From Baffinella frigidus (lineage: Eukaryota > Cryptophyceae > Cryptomonadales > Baffinellaceae), in contig MU646329.1 in NCBI GenBank assembly GCA_026770585.1, positions 1,290,480 to 1,303,618 of the forward strand: a stretch of DNA of 13,139 nt, read 5' to 3'. Below are positions 9,893 through 12,545 of this stretch, in pieces (position 1 is the stretch's first letter; each line of letters opens with the position of its first letter). The notes beneath the pieces were generated by a model. That model was not told where the DNA came from, made no database searches, and was given only the letters and a program-made list of their open reading frames with translations. A program made the translations under genes and the position numbers.

Positions 9893-12545
9893 AGGTTGTG
9901 CGTAACTGCCGGGAGGCGGTCCCCTACCCGCTGCATGACGAATTCAGAGCAGAGCGAGAGTCAACTACACACTAAACACTACACACTAAACCCTTCACAC
10001 TCAACAGTACACACTACACACTACAAACTACACACTACACACTACACACTACACACTACACACTACACACTACACACTGCACACTACACACTACACACTT
10101 CACACTACACACTACACACTACACACTACACACTACATACTACACACTACACACTAAACACTACACACTACACACTAAACCCTACACACCAAACACTACA
10201 CACCAAACACTACACACTACACACTAAACACTAAACACTAAGCAAGCGTCGTTGCGAACCACACAGCGGCCTACGATGGGATTTTCGGCCCAAATCGGGT
10301 CCAAGTTTATGTTACCTTATCCGTGCGAACCCCCCTATGTCCCTACGGGTTGCCTACCGTAGGGTCCTAGGTCTTATTACTCATGGGTCATTCAAAATCC
10401 CTTGGAAGTCCGCTGTGTGGATACCGAGGGGGGCGGGTCTACCGAAAATGGGGTAGTTCGGCCTACGGCATTGCCTAGGACCTCCTACCGTAGGCCGAGA
10501 CTTTTTGGTCCTGGGATCCCTCGGCCTACGGTAGGAGGTCCTAGGCAATACCGTAGGCATAACTACGCGGTTTTCAGGACGTTAGCCTATGAACATGATG
10601 AATTAATATTTTGCGGAGATAAACCTGGCCAGCCTCCCACTTGTTGAACGGATCGGAATCGTTGGCCTGGAACGCCAGCTCCTCCCCGGATCGCTCGATC
10701 TCCTGAATACCCCCTAAGCAAAAAACACCTAGGACCCTACAGTAGGCAGCCCGTAGGGACATACGGGGGTTCCTGCGGATAAGGTAACGGAAACTCGGGC
10801 TCCCAGCGCCCGAACATCCCTCCGTAGCCCGCTGTGTGGAGTGATTTGATTTGATGTTGGTGATTTGCGTAATTTGATTTGATGCGTGCGGAGACGACGG
10901 ACCTGGCCAGCCTCCCACTTGTTGAAGGGGTCGGAATCGTTGGCCATGAGGAACGCCAGCTCCTCCTCCGATCGCTCGATCTCCAGCTTCACCGGCGCGC
11001 TGCACACATGGATTACTGTTCAGACAACGTCTAAAGTGTTCGCCCAGTTGACTTTTACCTCCTTCCAAGACACACCCGTTTCACGGGTTTCACGGGTTTC
11101 ATGGGCTTCACGGGTCGACTGCCCTCCCCCTCGACGTCCCCCGAGGCAGCAGACTCACCGCCTCCTAGCAGACGGTTGCCCGCCTGCTACAAGGCTCTGT
11201 GCGCTGCCAAGGCTTCTCTCTCTCTCTTCCTCCTGGGATCGCTCGATCTCCAGCTTCACCGGCGCGCTGCACGTATGGAATACTGTTACATGCTTTGTAC
11301 GTCTGCATCCAACGGTTGGATCCTGAAACTGAGCCCTGGGCCCTTTACTCTGAACTGTAGTTCTGTTGCTCGGAACGCTCGGTCTCCAGCTTCACCGGCG
11401 CGCTGCACATTCATAGGTGAACGTCCTGAAAACCGGGTAGTTAAGCCTACGGTAGGCCGTAGGGCCCTAGGTGGGGTCCTATGAAACATTAGGTCCTAGG
11501 GGCCTACGGCCTACCGTAGGCAACACCGTAGGCCTAACTACCCGATTTTCAGGACGTTACCCTATTAATATATGGATTACTGTTGACTTCATTGTAGGTT
11601 TGCATCCAACGGATAATTCCCGTTCGTTGTCACAATTGTGTCTCATCTGAACCACGTCACCCGCACCCACCCCTCCTTAATGGGTTTAGGGTTTAGGGTT
11701 TACGGTTTACGGTTTACGGTTTAGGGTTAGCTAACGCCAGCGGACCACTCAAGTCCCTCGCTGGAGAGGGACTTACCAGCTCTAAAACGATTTAAAAGGC
11801 AAATTCAGGACTTGTAAAGCTCTGAATGGTTTGCCATCATAAGTTTTGTACGGAGTCGCGTCCAATCTGAGTAGTCCGCTGGCGTTGGCGTTTTGGATGA
11901 TCCTGTCAGCGGCACCATCCTCGCGCGCCCCTTCAACCTGCTGGATGGGGCCTGTGTGTGATGGTGGCGTGAGAGTGAGGGGCCTGTGTGTGATAGTGGC
12001 GTGAGAGTGAGGGGCCTGTGTGTGATGGTCCAGCAGGTTGAAGGGGCGCCCCCATCCAGCACCGCTTCTAGAGAGAACGCTGCCGCGCCGCACGACAGTC
12101 GTGCGTTCGCAGCAGCCCAAGACCCGATTGGTCCCCACGAGCCCCGAAAGCGAGGGGGGTGAGCCAGAGCTACACTACACGGCGTAAGTCCTCAACACTA
12201 CACGGCTTACGCCCCAAACCCACTACACGTCTCAAGCCCTCAACCTCCAATTCTGGTTAGTGGAAGGAAAGGACGGGGACCTGAAGCCGCCCTAAACTGA
12301 AGCCGCCCCAAACCCTCAACTTGAATTGTGAAACCGGGAAATGAATGGGGAAAGCCACGCCAGGATGATCGAAACATCCACATTTGACATCTTTCAACGC
12401 CTTGAATTCTTAAGGCAACCACGTAGAATCTGACGTGGATAAGGCGTCGGTTTCCCTCGATCCTTCTGGCGTGGAGTGGAGAGGACCTGAAGCCGCGGAG
12501 GAGAGAGAGGACAGGCTCCTCGGTGACCCCTTCCAACACGAAGTC
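1..12545 (-). CDS. pepN: Split gene (10 exons in window, 3' partial): PepN-type M1 aminopeptidase, C-terminal region
   Basis: Span of one interrupted coding region; coordinates include nine introns. M1 PepN enzymes are zinc metallopeptidases that remove N-terminal amino acids from peptides. Ten minus-strand exons listed separately join in phase (junction phases 2,0,0,0,0,1,2,0,2) into about 310 codons without a stop, colinear with the C-terminal third of bacterial PepN: end of the Ig-like domain III, then most of the helical domain IV. Recognisable family blocks are [62 protein letters not shown] and FHAKDGSGY. The HExxH catalytic domain is absent and should lie beyond the right edge; the last few dozen codons should lie beyond the left edge. 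Coding makes up only about 7% of the window. The unbroken frame and conserved order argue for a live gene rather than a pseudogene. Relatives are known in bacteria, plants and apicomplexans. Subcellular location cannot be judged without the N-terminus. Confidence 0.9.
331..394. repeat. (GA)n microsatellite
   Basis: GAGAGCGAGAGCGAGAGC followed by an uninterrupted (GA)n run. Arg/Glu-rich reading frames across it are artefacts of the dinucleotide. Confidence 0.95.
515..675. mobile_element. Palindromic MITE-like element, CCTACGGTAGG family
   Basis: Terminal inverted repeats: left end tgttaatagcgtaac ... ggggtagttaggcctacgg-like, right end ccgtaggcctaactacccc ... gttagcctatgaatgt. The middle is also inverted (cctacggtaggccg / cggccgtag). 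About 160 bp and non-coding. Same family as 747-873, 2932-3095, 5131-5304, 6253-6425, 10441-10595 and 11407-11572. Confidence 0.8.
747..873. mobile_element. Palindromic element, one end truncated
   Basis: Core gcctaggacctcctaccgta / tacggtaggaggtcctaggc with AGACTTTTTGGTCC in the loop, as in 5131-5304, but the left ATAGGSTAACG terminus and TAGTTAGGCC arm are missing. A roughly 20-bp direct repeat, ATATCCAACATTTCCTCTGC and ATATCCAATATTTCCTCTGC, lies at 727-746 and 870-889 on either side. Confidence 0.8.
1055..1143 (-). CDS. pepN: Exon I, helical domain ([12 protein letters not shown])
   Basis: Encodes 29 codons, [20 protein letters not shown] then FSMKNPNKC, plus two bases that complete Arg with exon J. 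It matches the very conserved L-L-x-H-x-x-F-x-x-x-N-P-N-R/K-x-R block. Acceptor GATCAG|GCG and donor CCG|GTGCGC (phases 0 and 2). The acceptor lies inside an 8-bp target-site duplication (ATCGCCTG) of the AT-rich element 1147-1496, so the intron now ends in transposon sequence. Copies of the exon start occur at 1606-1630 and, more degenerate, near 1755-1778. Confidence 0.92.
1147..1496. mobile_element. AT-rich hairpin element with 8-bp target duplication and nested insert
   Basis: Left end ATCTCACGTGAAACGG ... ATGAAATTTACTA; right side ... TAGTAATTTTCATTGATTCC. ATCGCCTG flanks both sides (1139-1146, 1497-1504). The outer hairpin is split by a second element at about 1199-1431. The right terminus lacks the distal part of the terminal repeat seen in 1813-1959, so this copy is not symmetric. 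The 8-bp duplication is compatible with hAT-like mobilisation (inference). Confidence 0.7.
1200..1431. mobile_element. Nested inverted-repeat element
   Basis: 21-bp perfect inverted repeat GTAGATTTCGGGACCGCGCG(G) at 1201-1221 and 1411-1431, plus inner arms GGTCGGGGGATC / GATCCCCCGACC (1237-1248, 1388-1399). It interrupts the TTTACTA...TACACA part of the outer hairpin; no coding capacity. Confidence 0.75.
1499..1693. repeat. 65-bp direct repeat pair with 22-bp subrepeats
   Basis: 1499-1563 and 1629-1693 are near identical (cgcctgccgatgccca...gcaagagtgtaaggctgacc...aacaagtcagttcacacgg). Between them AAGTCAGTTCACACGGC is repeated at 1548, 1569 and 1590 with a period of about 21-22 bp. Confidence 0.85.
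1606..1633 (-). pseudogene. Acceptor-side copy of exon I
   Basis: Minus strand GGCAG|GCTATGGCGGACACGG continuing to GATGCGC, which repeats the acceptor and first 26 nt of exon I with one change. The upstream intron side is GCATCGGCAG, and the same GCATCGGCAG occurs at 1511-1502 next to the far end of element 1147-1496. It lies within the 65-bp direct repeat pair 1499-1563 and 1629-1693. A shorter, decayed copy lies near 1755-1778. Confidence 0.75.
1813..1959. mobile_element. AT-rich hairpin element (ATYTCA...GTGTAGTAA family)
   Basis: Arms ATTTCATGCGCAAACACTT and AAGTGTTTGCGTATGAGAT, subterminal CTGGAATCAATGAAGTTTAC / inverted counterpart, centre TTACTACACG ... CGTGTAGTAA around AATAGTAATATT. 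About 147 bp, non-coding. Related to 5405-5542, 8648-8793 and 1147-1496. Confidence 0.85.
2807..2876 (-). CDS. pepN: Exon H, helical domain ([20 protein letters not shown])
   Basis: Encodes 23 codons, [20 protein letters not shown] then TMQ, after one base that completes Asp with exon G. The family pattern is A-L-x-x-F-Y-x-K-W/H ... L-V-L/M-D-K-W-F-x-x-Q-A; here Cys-Lys-Tyr-Phe replaces the usual Asp-Lys-Trp-Phe. Acceptor TTCGAG|C and donor CAG|GTTCGC. The AG acceptor lacks a pyrimidine tract. No extra copies of this exon were seen. Confidence 0.88.
2932..3095. mobile_element. Palindromic element, CCTACGGTAGG family
   Basis: Left terminus atgttcataggctaacgg ... ATGGGGTAGTTAGACCTACGG; right terminus ... 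TACCCCATTTTCAGTCCGTTACCTTATTAATGT. Long internal palindrome ctacggtaggccgtagg / cctacggcctaccgtag. No coding capacity. Confidence 0.88.
3142..3290. mobile_element. 149-bp hairpin element with 4-bp flanking repeat
   Basis: 28-bp perfect outer arms (3142-3169, 3263-3290; TTATCTCAGAAAAGGAGTTC...) and 20-bp perfect inner arms (3189-3208, 3223-3242; around ATGTCAACTTAT). AACC flanks both ends (3138-3141, 3291-3294), a possible target-site duplication. The arms are identical, so the copy looks young or is under gene conversion. Confidence 0.8.
3408..3812. repeat. Direct duplication of an 82-bp block
   Basis: 3408-3489 and 3730-3812 share ggaccctgcacagtcc, accctatacagtccgacga and gcagttgggcgc...caacggttggggg with few changes. 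A second shared phrase, gtcgacgtcactgagcaggc, occurs at 3632 and 3816. Confidence 0.85.
3943..4100. mobile_element. CACTG-ended MITE with 5-bp TSD
   Basis: Termini CACTGCCAGCCAGGATC ... AAGTCAAC and GTTGACTTAGGCG ... TCTGGCTCGGAGTG. Perfect flanking 5-bp repeat AAGTA (3938-3942, 4101-4105). 158 bp. Same family as 7406-7546 and 8036-8190. Terminal CAC plus a 5-bp duplication recalls Transib-type transposition; that assignment is inference. Confidence 0.87.
4235..4412 (-). CDS. pepN: Exon G, largest exon (KRRIKNTCL...MTDRVAA)
   Basis: Encodes 58 full codons starting [20 protein letters not shown], continuing through [17 protein letters not shown] and ending TTALD, with 2-nt overhangs at both ends. 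This is the clearest match in the window: bacterial PepN has R-x-L-R/K-N-x-C-L-x-x-L/F followed by A-x-N-M-T-D-x-L-A-A-L at the same spacing. Acceptor CACCAG|GC (phase 1 in) and donor TGA|GTCCCG (phase 2 out). The donor is weak by the usual consensus but is the only GT giving phase agreement with exon H and removing the extra residues after ALD. Confidence 0.95.
4448..4603. repeat. Two half-palindromic elements in tandem
   Basis: TTATCCGTAGGAACCCCCCT...ACGGGTTGCCTACCGTAGGG at 4450-4499 and again at 4557-4603. The spacer and left flank share gacgcgggtcaccaccgg (4421, 4510). Similar single units lie at 10311-10371 and, inverted, at 10728-10790. Confidence 0.85.
4642..4712. repeat. (GGGAGA)n microsatellite
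   Basis: About eleven units of the hexamer, followed by looser purine-rich sequence to 4752. Frames across it read Ser-Pro or Leu-Ser on the minus strand and are not genes. Confidence 0.95.
4777..4816. repeat. 40-bp near-perfect hairpin
   Basis: Arms CGAGAGCGAGAGA and TCTCTCGCTCTCG around the palindromic centre GTGGTGCACCAC. It could extrude as a cruciform; no flanking duplication seen. Confidence 0.8.
4930..5050. mobile_element. Divergent palindromic element
   Basis: ggtagttaagcctacgg ... ggcctaccgtaggagg ... cctcggcctacggtaggc ... cccgtaggctaaacg. Same CCTACGGTAGG core but the termini are eroded. Confidence 0.7.
5131..5304. mobile_element. Full-length palindromic element, CCTACGGTAGG family
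   Basis: Termini ATATGAATAGGGTAAC and GTTAGCCTATGAATAT; then AAAATGGGGTAGTTAGGCC arms and the core gcctaggacctcctaccgta with AGACTTTTTGGTCC loop. Compared with the uninterrupted neighbouring copy (GTGTAGGGTGCATGGG near 5549), the insertion falls inside that phrase, leaving GTGTAGGGT on the left and GGTGCATGGG on the right, so a 3-bp GGT duplication is possible. Confidence 0.88.
5326..5383 (-). CDS. Alternative copy of exon F (F')
   Basis: Near-duplicate of exon F, 58 nt, encoding [19 protein letters not shown] plus one base. It keeps an AG acceptor (GATGAG|GCG) and the same donor (TCG|GTCTCC). Its phases (0 in, 1 out) equal those of exon F, so it could replace F but could not be spliced together with F without shifting the frame. 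It may be a mutually exclusive exon or simply a recent intronic copy; Gly replaces the Asp of exon F. Flanked by the palindromic element 5131-5304 and the AT-rich hairpin 5405-5542. Confidence 0.5.
5405..5542. mobile_element. AT-rich hairpin element (GTGTAGTAA family)
   Basis: Arms ATCTCCACAAACGTATCAAT and ATTAATACGTGTATGGAGAT, inner TTGCTTTTGGCGCAACGAAA / TTTTCGTTGCCCAAAAGCAA, centre TTACTACACAAATG ... GTGTAGTAA. It interrupts the same GTGTACAGTGTAGGG phrase found intact nearby at 5114 and 5642. Confidence 0.87.
5569..5625 (-). pseudogene. Degenerate copy of exon F
   Basis: The 3' two thirds match exon F ([13 protein letters not shown] in one frame), but the 5' part is replaced by GGATGAGGACCG, so no available AG acceptor gives the right phase. 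The donor side reads TCG|GTGTCC. It sits between the hairpin 5405-5542 and the palindrome 5658-5760, and shares flanking intron sequence (GTGTACAGTGTAGGGT, GTGCATGGGTGCGGGG) with the other copies, so these are tandem duplications of exon plus intron. Confidence 0.65.
5658..5760. mobile_element. Short palindromic element with CTTAAGGG ends
   Basis: Ends ATCCCTTAAGTGGCC and GGGCACTTAAGGGAT, core aggtcctaggcaggtcctagggccctacggtaggg. Inserted in the GTGTAGGGTGCATGGG phrase that is intact near 5549. A separate subfamily by its termini, but the same TCCTAGG/CCTACGG vocabulary. Confidence 0.75.
5784..5844 (-). CDS. pepN: Exon F, short helical-domain exon ([15 protein letters not shown]...)
   Basis: Encodes [20 protein letters not shown] plus one base that combines with the GC opening exon G to give the Gly before KRRIKN. 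The family equivalent is an I/L-Y-x-A-N ... D-A-x-x-x-G-x-R-x-L/I-K/R-N stretch. Acceptor GGACAG|GCG and donor TCG|GTCTCC (phases 0 and 1). Four other whole or partial copies lie nearby (5326-5383, 5569-5625, around 5047-5065 and 6202-6244). This one is preferred because it is full length, keeps the frame and has Asp where the family favours an acidic residue. Confidence 0.85.
5943..6066. repeat. Inverted repeat with inner hairpin
   Basis: CCACGCCAGATT (5943-5954) and AATCTGGCGTGG (6055-6066) enclose TTTTCAAAACACCAC / GTGGTGTTTGTGAACTTTTG. Probably a decayed hairpin element; GTTGAC motifs lie on both sides. Confidence 0.65.
6202..6250 (-). pseudogene. 5' half copy of exon F with its acceptor
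   Basis: On the minus strand, GTGGGCAG|GCGGCGTACGCAGC then about 30 nt that would read [11 protein letters not shown] before diverging. It repeats the acceptor and first half of exon F but lacks the donor half. It lies upstream of exon F in the transcript and directly beside the palindromic element 6253-6425. Confidence 0.7.
6253..6425. mobile_element. Full-length palindromic element, CCTACGGTAGG family
   Basis: Termini ACTAATAGGGTAACGGCCTG and CAGGCCGTTAGCCTATGAT, arms AAAATGGGGTAGTTAGGCC, core cctaggacctcctaccgtag, loop AGACTTTTTGATCC. Nearly identical to 5131-5304. Confidence 0.88.
6596..6775. mobile_element. Inverted-repeat element with inner 34-bp hairpin
   Basis: 25-bp ends CACACGAGGCTATCCTTGCG / inverted copy 6751-6775 (one mismatch) enclose a second hairpin CACGTTTCCGCACGGA / TCCGTACGGAAACGTG at 6658-6691. 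No clear target-site duplication. Family not seen elsewhere in the window. Confidence 0.7.
7007..7078. repeat. (CT)n-rich tract
   Basis: CTCTCTCT and CCCTCCCT runs immediately next to the donor of exon E; on the gene strand it is a G/A-rich start to the intron. Confidence 0.9.
7085..7171 (-). CDS. pepN: Exon E, helical domain ([13 protein letters not shown]...)
   Basis: Encodes 29 codons beginning [20 protein letters not shown] and ending RPEFE. Preceded by LGEA from exon D it reads [13 protein letters not shown], the usual PepN sequence around the DPDAI helix. Acceptor CGCAAG|GTG and donor GAG|GTCCTG, both phase 0. The donor runs directly into a (CT)n tract, purine-rich on the coding strand. 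The first 23 nt of the exon recur at 7310-7332 on the far side of an AT-rich hairpin fragment. Confidence 0.9.
7195..7290. mobile_element. Fragment of the GTGTAGTAA hairpin family
   Basis: AAAATTACTGCACAATTCG ... TAGTAATATTAAATCATTCG TGTAGTAATTTTCATG. It keeps the centre of the family but not the full arms. Direct copies of the exon E start flank it (7149-7171, 7310-7332). Confidence 0.65.
7310..7340 (-). pseudogene. Acceptor-side copy of exon E
   Basis: GCATCCGGGTCGATCGTCTC at 7310-7329 repeats 7149-7168 with one mismatch: the first 23 nt of exon E (VETIDPDA in frame) plus a few bases across the acceptor. The two copies flank the AT-rich hairpin fragment 7195-7290, so they look like a long direct duplication around an insertion. 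Confidence 0.7.
7406..7546. mobile_element. CACTG-ended MITE with 5-bp TSD
   Basis: Termini CACTGCCAGGCCGGACATTT and TTCCGCCTTGGCAGTG with subterminal AAGTCAA / TTGACTA. Perfect 5-bp flanking repeat CAGTT (7401-7405, 7547-7551). 141 bp. Confidence 0.88.
7823..8030. mobile_element. Inverted-repeat element with ATCCGGGAACATG ends
   Basis: Termini ATCCGGGAACATGTTTAACT and AATTAAACATGTCCCCGGAT, each followed by TTAAAAG and GGAAA-like words. The middle (7872-7967) has three copies of TAGGGCCCTAACTAGTAATA-type repeats. No clear TSD; the right end abuts the TAGGT duplication of element 8036-8190. Confidence 0.75.
8036..8190. mobile_element. CACTG-ended MITE with 5-bp TSD
   Basis: Termini CACTGCTAGCCAGGATCGTT and AATCTTCTGGCTAGCAGTG, subterminal AAGTCAAC / GTTGACTA. 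Perfect 5-bp flanking repeat TAGGT (8031-8035, 8191-8195). 155 bp; ends about 15 bp from the donor of exon D. Confidence 0.9.
8206..8304 (-). CDS. pepN: Exon D, helical domain ([10 protein letters not shown]...LGEA)
   Basis: Encodes 33 codons from [20 protein letters not shown] to [10 protein letters not shown]. It matches the family pattern F-V-x-A-F-R-A-x-L-x-D ... D-P-x-L-x-A-x-x-L-x-L-P-S. Acceptor CGGCAG|GTG and donor GCG|GTCTGC, both phase 0. The donor lies about 15 bp from the end of a CACTG-terminated mobile element (8036-8190), so the element landed just inside the intron. The exon start and its upstream intron tail are repeated twice at 8340-8385 and 8505-8581. Confidence 0.86.
8340..8385 (-). 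pseudogene. Acceptor-side copy of exon D
   Basis: Minus strand GATGGCAG|GTCAAGGCAGTCGGGGCAA, repeating the 3' splice site and first 19-20 nt of exon D, then running into the intron tail that precedes the real exon D. The upstream side is the 32-bp tandem array 8378-8495. Confidence 0.75.
8378..8495. repeat. 32-bp tandem array
   Basis: About 3.6 units starting at 8378, 8410, 8442 and 8474, each ATCCGGGAACATGTTTGATC followed by ATCCGGGACATG. Unit ends are inverted relative to each other (catgtttgatcat...). The unit resembles the terminus of element 7823-8030. Confidence 0.92.
8505..8581 (-). pseudogene. Second copy of exon D acceptor region
   Basis: Minus strand, about 55 nt of intron tail (cccgt-acctgac ... 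gacatgctcggcag) followed by GTCAAGGCAGT, matching the intron tail and first bases of exon D at 8340-8294. Together with 8340-8385 this makes three ordered copies of the exon D 3' splice-site region within 300 bp. Confidence 0.75.
8648..8793. mobile_element. AT-rich hairpin element (GTGTAGTAA family)
   Basis: Arms ATTTCAAGTGGAAACACTTT and AAAGTGTTTCCATATGAGAT; centre TTACTACACGTTTGCTTTAA ... TAATAAAGATCG ... GTGTAGTAA. Closest to 1813-1959. A GTGTAGTAATTTTCGC scrap follows at 8872-8887. Confidence 0.86.
9176..9253 (-). CDS. pepN: Exon C, helical domain ([10 protein letters not shown]...)
   Basis: Encodes 26 residues from [17 protein letters not shown] to VSDLL, following on from WEAGQ as in the family, where this stretch is the variable helix between the EAGQ block and the next conserved helix. 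Acceptor TCACAG|ATG, phase 0, agrees with exon B. The donor CTG|GTCATT is chosen because it keeps phase 0 into exon D. A more canonical-looking site inside it (G|GTAAGG near 9199) would be phase 1 and would throw exon D out of frame. The 3' limit is therefore the least certain boundary in the gene. Confidence 0.75.
9502..9630. repeat. (TA)n / (GATA)n compound microsatellite
   Basis: TATATATA runs interrupted by AGATAGATAGATAGAT and ATACATATAC words. Tyr/Ile frames across it are artefacts. Confidence 0.95.
9714..9893. repeat. TTGAGGG heptamer array
   Basis: About 25 units of GGGTTGA with GGGTGGA, GGGCTGA and GTGTTGA-like variants. One base from the TTTAGGG telomere unit. Pro/Ser/Thr frames are artefacts. 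Confidence 0.93.
9964..10245. repeat. CACACTA heptamer array
   Basis: About 38 units of CACACTA with AACACTA and CCCTAAA-like variants (for example ACTAAACCCT at 9983 and 10173). His/Thr/Leu frames are artefacts. Confidence 0.93.
10311..10371. repeat. Half-palindromic element
   Basis: GTTACCTTATCCGTGCGAAC, then CCCCCTATGTCCCTACGGGTTGCC-type sequence ending in cctagg; same unit as 4450-4499. Confidence 0.8.
10441..10595. mobile_element. Palindromic element, CCTACGGTAGG family
   Basis: Left AAAATGGGGTAGTTCGGCC (terminal ATAGG part missing), core gcctaggacctcctaccgta with AGACTTTTTGGTCC loop, right GGACGTTAGCCTATGAACAT. Confidence 0.86.
10625..10702 (-). pseudogene. Exon-like partial copy of exon B (B')
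   Basis: 78 nt encoding [20 protein letters not shown] then KWEAGQ, a copy of the 3' four fifths of exon B with one codon deleted and a few substitutions but no stop. It has a usable-looking acceptor (ATTCAG|GAG) and donor (CAG|GTTTAT). Both phases are 0, so splicing it between exons B and C would add 26 residues without a frameshift, repeating the EAGQ block. It is bounded by the palindromic element 10441-10595 and an inverted half-element at 10728-10790. Either an inert duplicate or a rarely used extra exon. Confidence 0.6.
10728..10790. repeat. Half-palindromic element, inverted
   Basis: cctaggaccctacagtaggc ... ATACGGGGGTTCCTGCGGAT AAGGTAACGG; reverse complement of the 10311-10371 unit. 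Confidence 0.8.
10903..10999 (-). CDS. pepN: Exon B, start of helical domain IV (APVKLE...EAGQ)
   Basis: Encodes 32 residues beginning [20 protein letters not shown] and ending [11 protein letters not shown], one of the most conserved blocks of PepN (bacterial forms read SAPVKLE ... D-x-F-x-R-W-x-A-x-Q). Acceptor GTGCAG|C (phase 2) and donor CAG|GTCCGT (phase 0). It is surrounded by partial copies of itself: two acceptor-side copies upstream (11234-11266 and 11374-11402) and one donor-side copy downstream (10625-10702). Of all copies only this one carries the entire exon. Confidence 0.95.
11078..11116. repeat. 9-bp tandem repeat
   Basis: TTTCACGGG repeated about four times with one TTTCATGGG and one CTTCACGGG variant. 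Confidence 0.85.
11234..11275 (-). pseudogene. Acceptor-side copy of exon B
   Basis: Minus strand ACGTGCAG|C then [10 protein letters not shown] in frame, diverging into GA-rich sequence. It repeats the exon B 3' splice site and first 33 nt. The intron side (tatggaatactgtt, then gcatccaacgg) also resembles the sequences beside exon B and beside the copy at 11374-11402. Confidence 0.75.
11374..11406 (-). pseudogene. Second acceptor-side copy of exon B
   Basis: Minus strand ATGTGCAG|C then [10 protein letters not shown], diverging afterwards. The palindromic element 11407-11572 is inserted a few bases upstream of its AG; the sequence beyond the element (atatggattactgtt ... gcatccaacgg) continues as in the neighbouring copies. 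The copy therefore predates, or accompanied, the insertion. Confidence 0.75.
11407..11572. mobile_element. Palindromic element, CCTACGGTAGG family
   Basis: Termini ATTCATAGGTGAACGTCCTG and CAGGACGTTACCCTATTAAT, arms GGGTAGTTAAGCCTACGG / CCGTAGGCCTAACTACCC. Inserted between tgcac and atggattactgtt, phrases that are contiguous (tgcacacatggattactgtt) at 11001-11020. Confidence 0.88.
11681..11730. repeat. Telomere-like TTTAGGG / TTTACGG tract
   Basis: GGGTTTAGGGTTTAGGGTTT then three TTTACGG units and a final TTTAGGGTTAG. Short interstitial tract of the plant/alga-type telomere unit. Confidence 0.88.
11733..11884. repeat. Inverted repeat with adjacent 24-bp hairpin
   Basis: AACGCCAGCGGACCACTC (11735 on) pairs with GAGTAGTCCGCTGGCGTT near 11867-11884 (two mismatches). 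AAGTCCCTC / GAGGGACTT forms a hairpin at about 11750-11773. Possibly a further hairpin element. Confidence 0.6.
11782..11930 (-). CDS. Unidentified open frame, possible gene fragment
   Basis: On the minus strand, about 46 codons read [20 protein letters not shown] then [11 protein letters not shown] to a stop at 11782. Composition looks more protein-like than the other intronic frames and codon use is less GC-rich than in the exons. I do not recognise a family. It lies inside an intron of the aminopeptidase gene and is not part of PepN. It could be a captured fragment or chance. Confidence 0.2.
11925..12049. repeat. 21-bp perfect inverted repeat enclosing a 32-bp tandem array
   Basis: Arms GCGCCCCTTCAACCTGCTGG(A) at 11925-11945 and inverted at 12029-12049. 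Between them GGGGCCTGTGTGTGATGGTG with GCGTGAGAGTGA is repeated at 11947, 11979 and 12011 with a period of exactly 32 bp. Confidence 0.9.
12487..12545 (-). CDS. pepN: Exon A, end of Ig-like domain III
   Basis: Encodes [19 protein letters not shown] plus two bases of the next codon. It matches the family segment that ends domain III just before the SAPVKLE block (family pattern T-F-x-F-x-x-V ... P-V-x-S-L-L-R-G-F). The acceptor is GGGCAG|GAC and the donor CAG|GTCCTC. The leftover AG joins the C that opens exon B to make the Ser of RGFSAPVKLE, which fixes both splice sites. This is the first exon visible; upstream exons must lie past 13139. A short echo of its 3' end and donor sits at 12277-12291. 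Confidence 0.85.

Larger units (their letters stand above)
9254..10902 (-). other. Intron B-C (1649 nt)
   Basis: Contains (TA)n, the TTGAGGG and CACACTA 7-bp arrays, palindromic elements and the exon-like copy of exon B. AAAAGTCAACTT words recur at 9320-9390. Confidence 0.75.

Noticed and set aside
9634-10234. Repeat proteins over the heptamer arrays ([14 protein letters not shown])
   Set aside because: A 7-bp period is not a multiple of three, so the 7-residue peptide repeat is a by-product of the DNA array.
11681-11730. A chromosome end
   Set aside because: The TTTAGGG tract is about 50 bp, degenerate, and inside an intron with coding exons on both sides.
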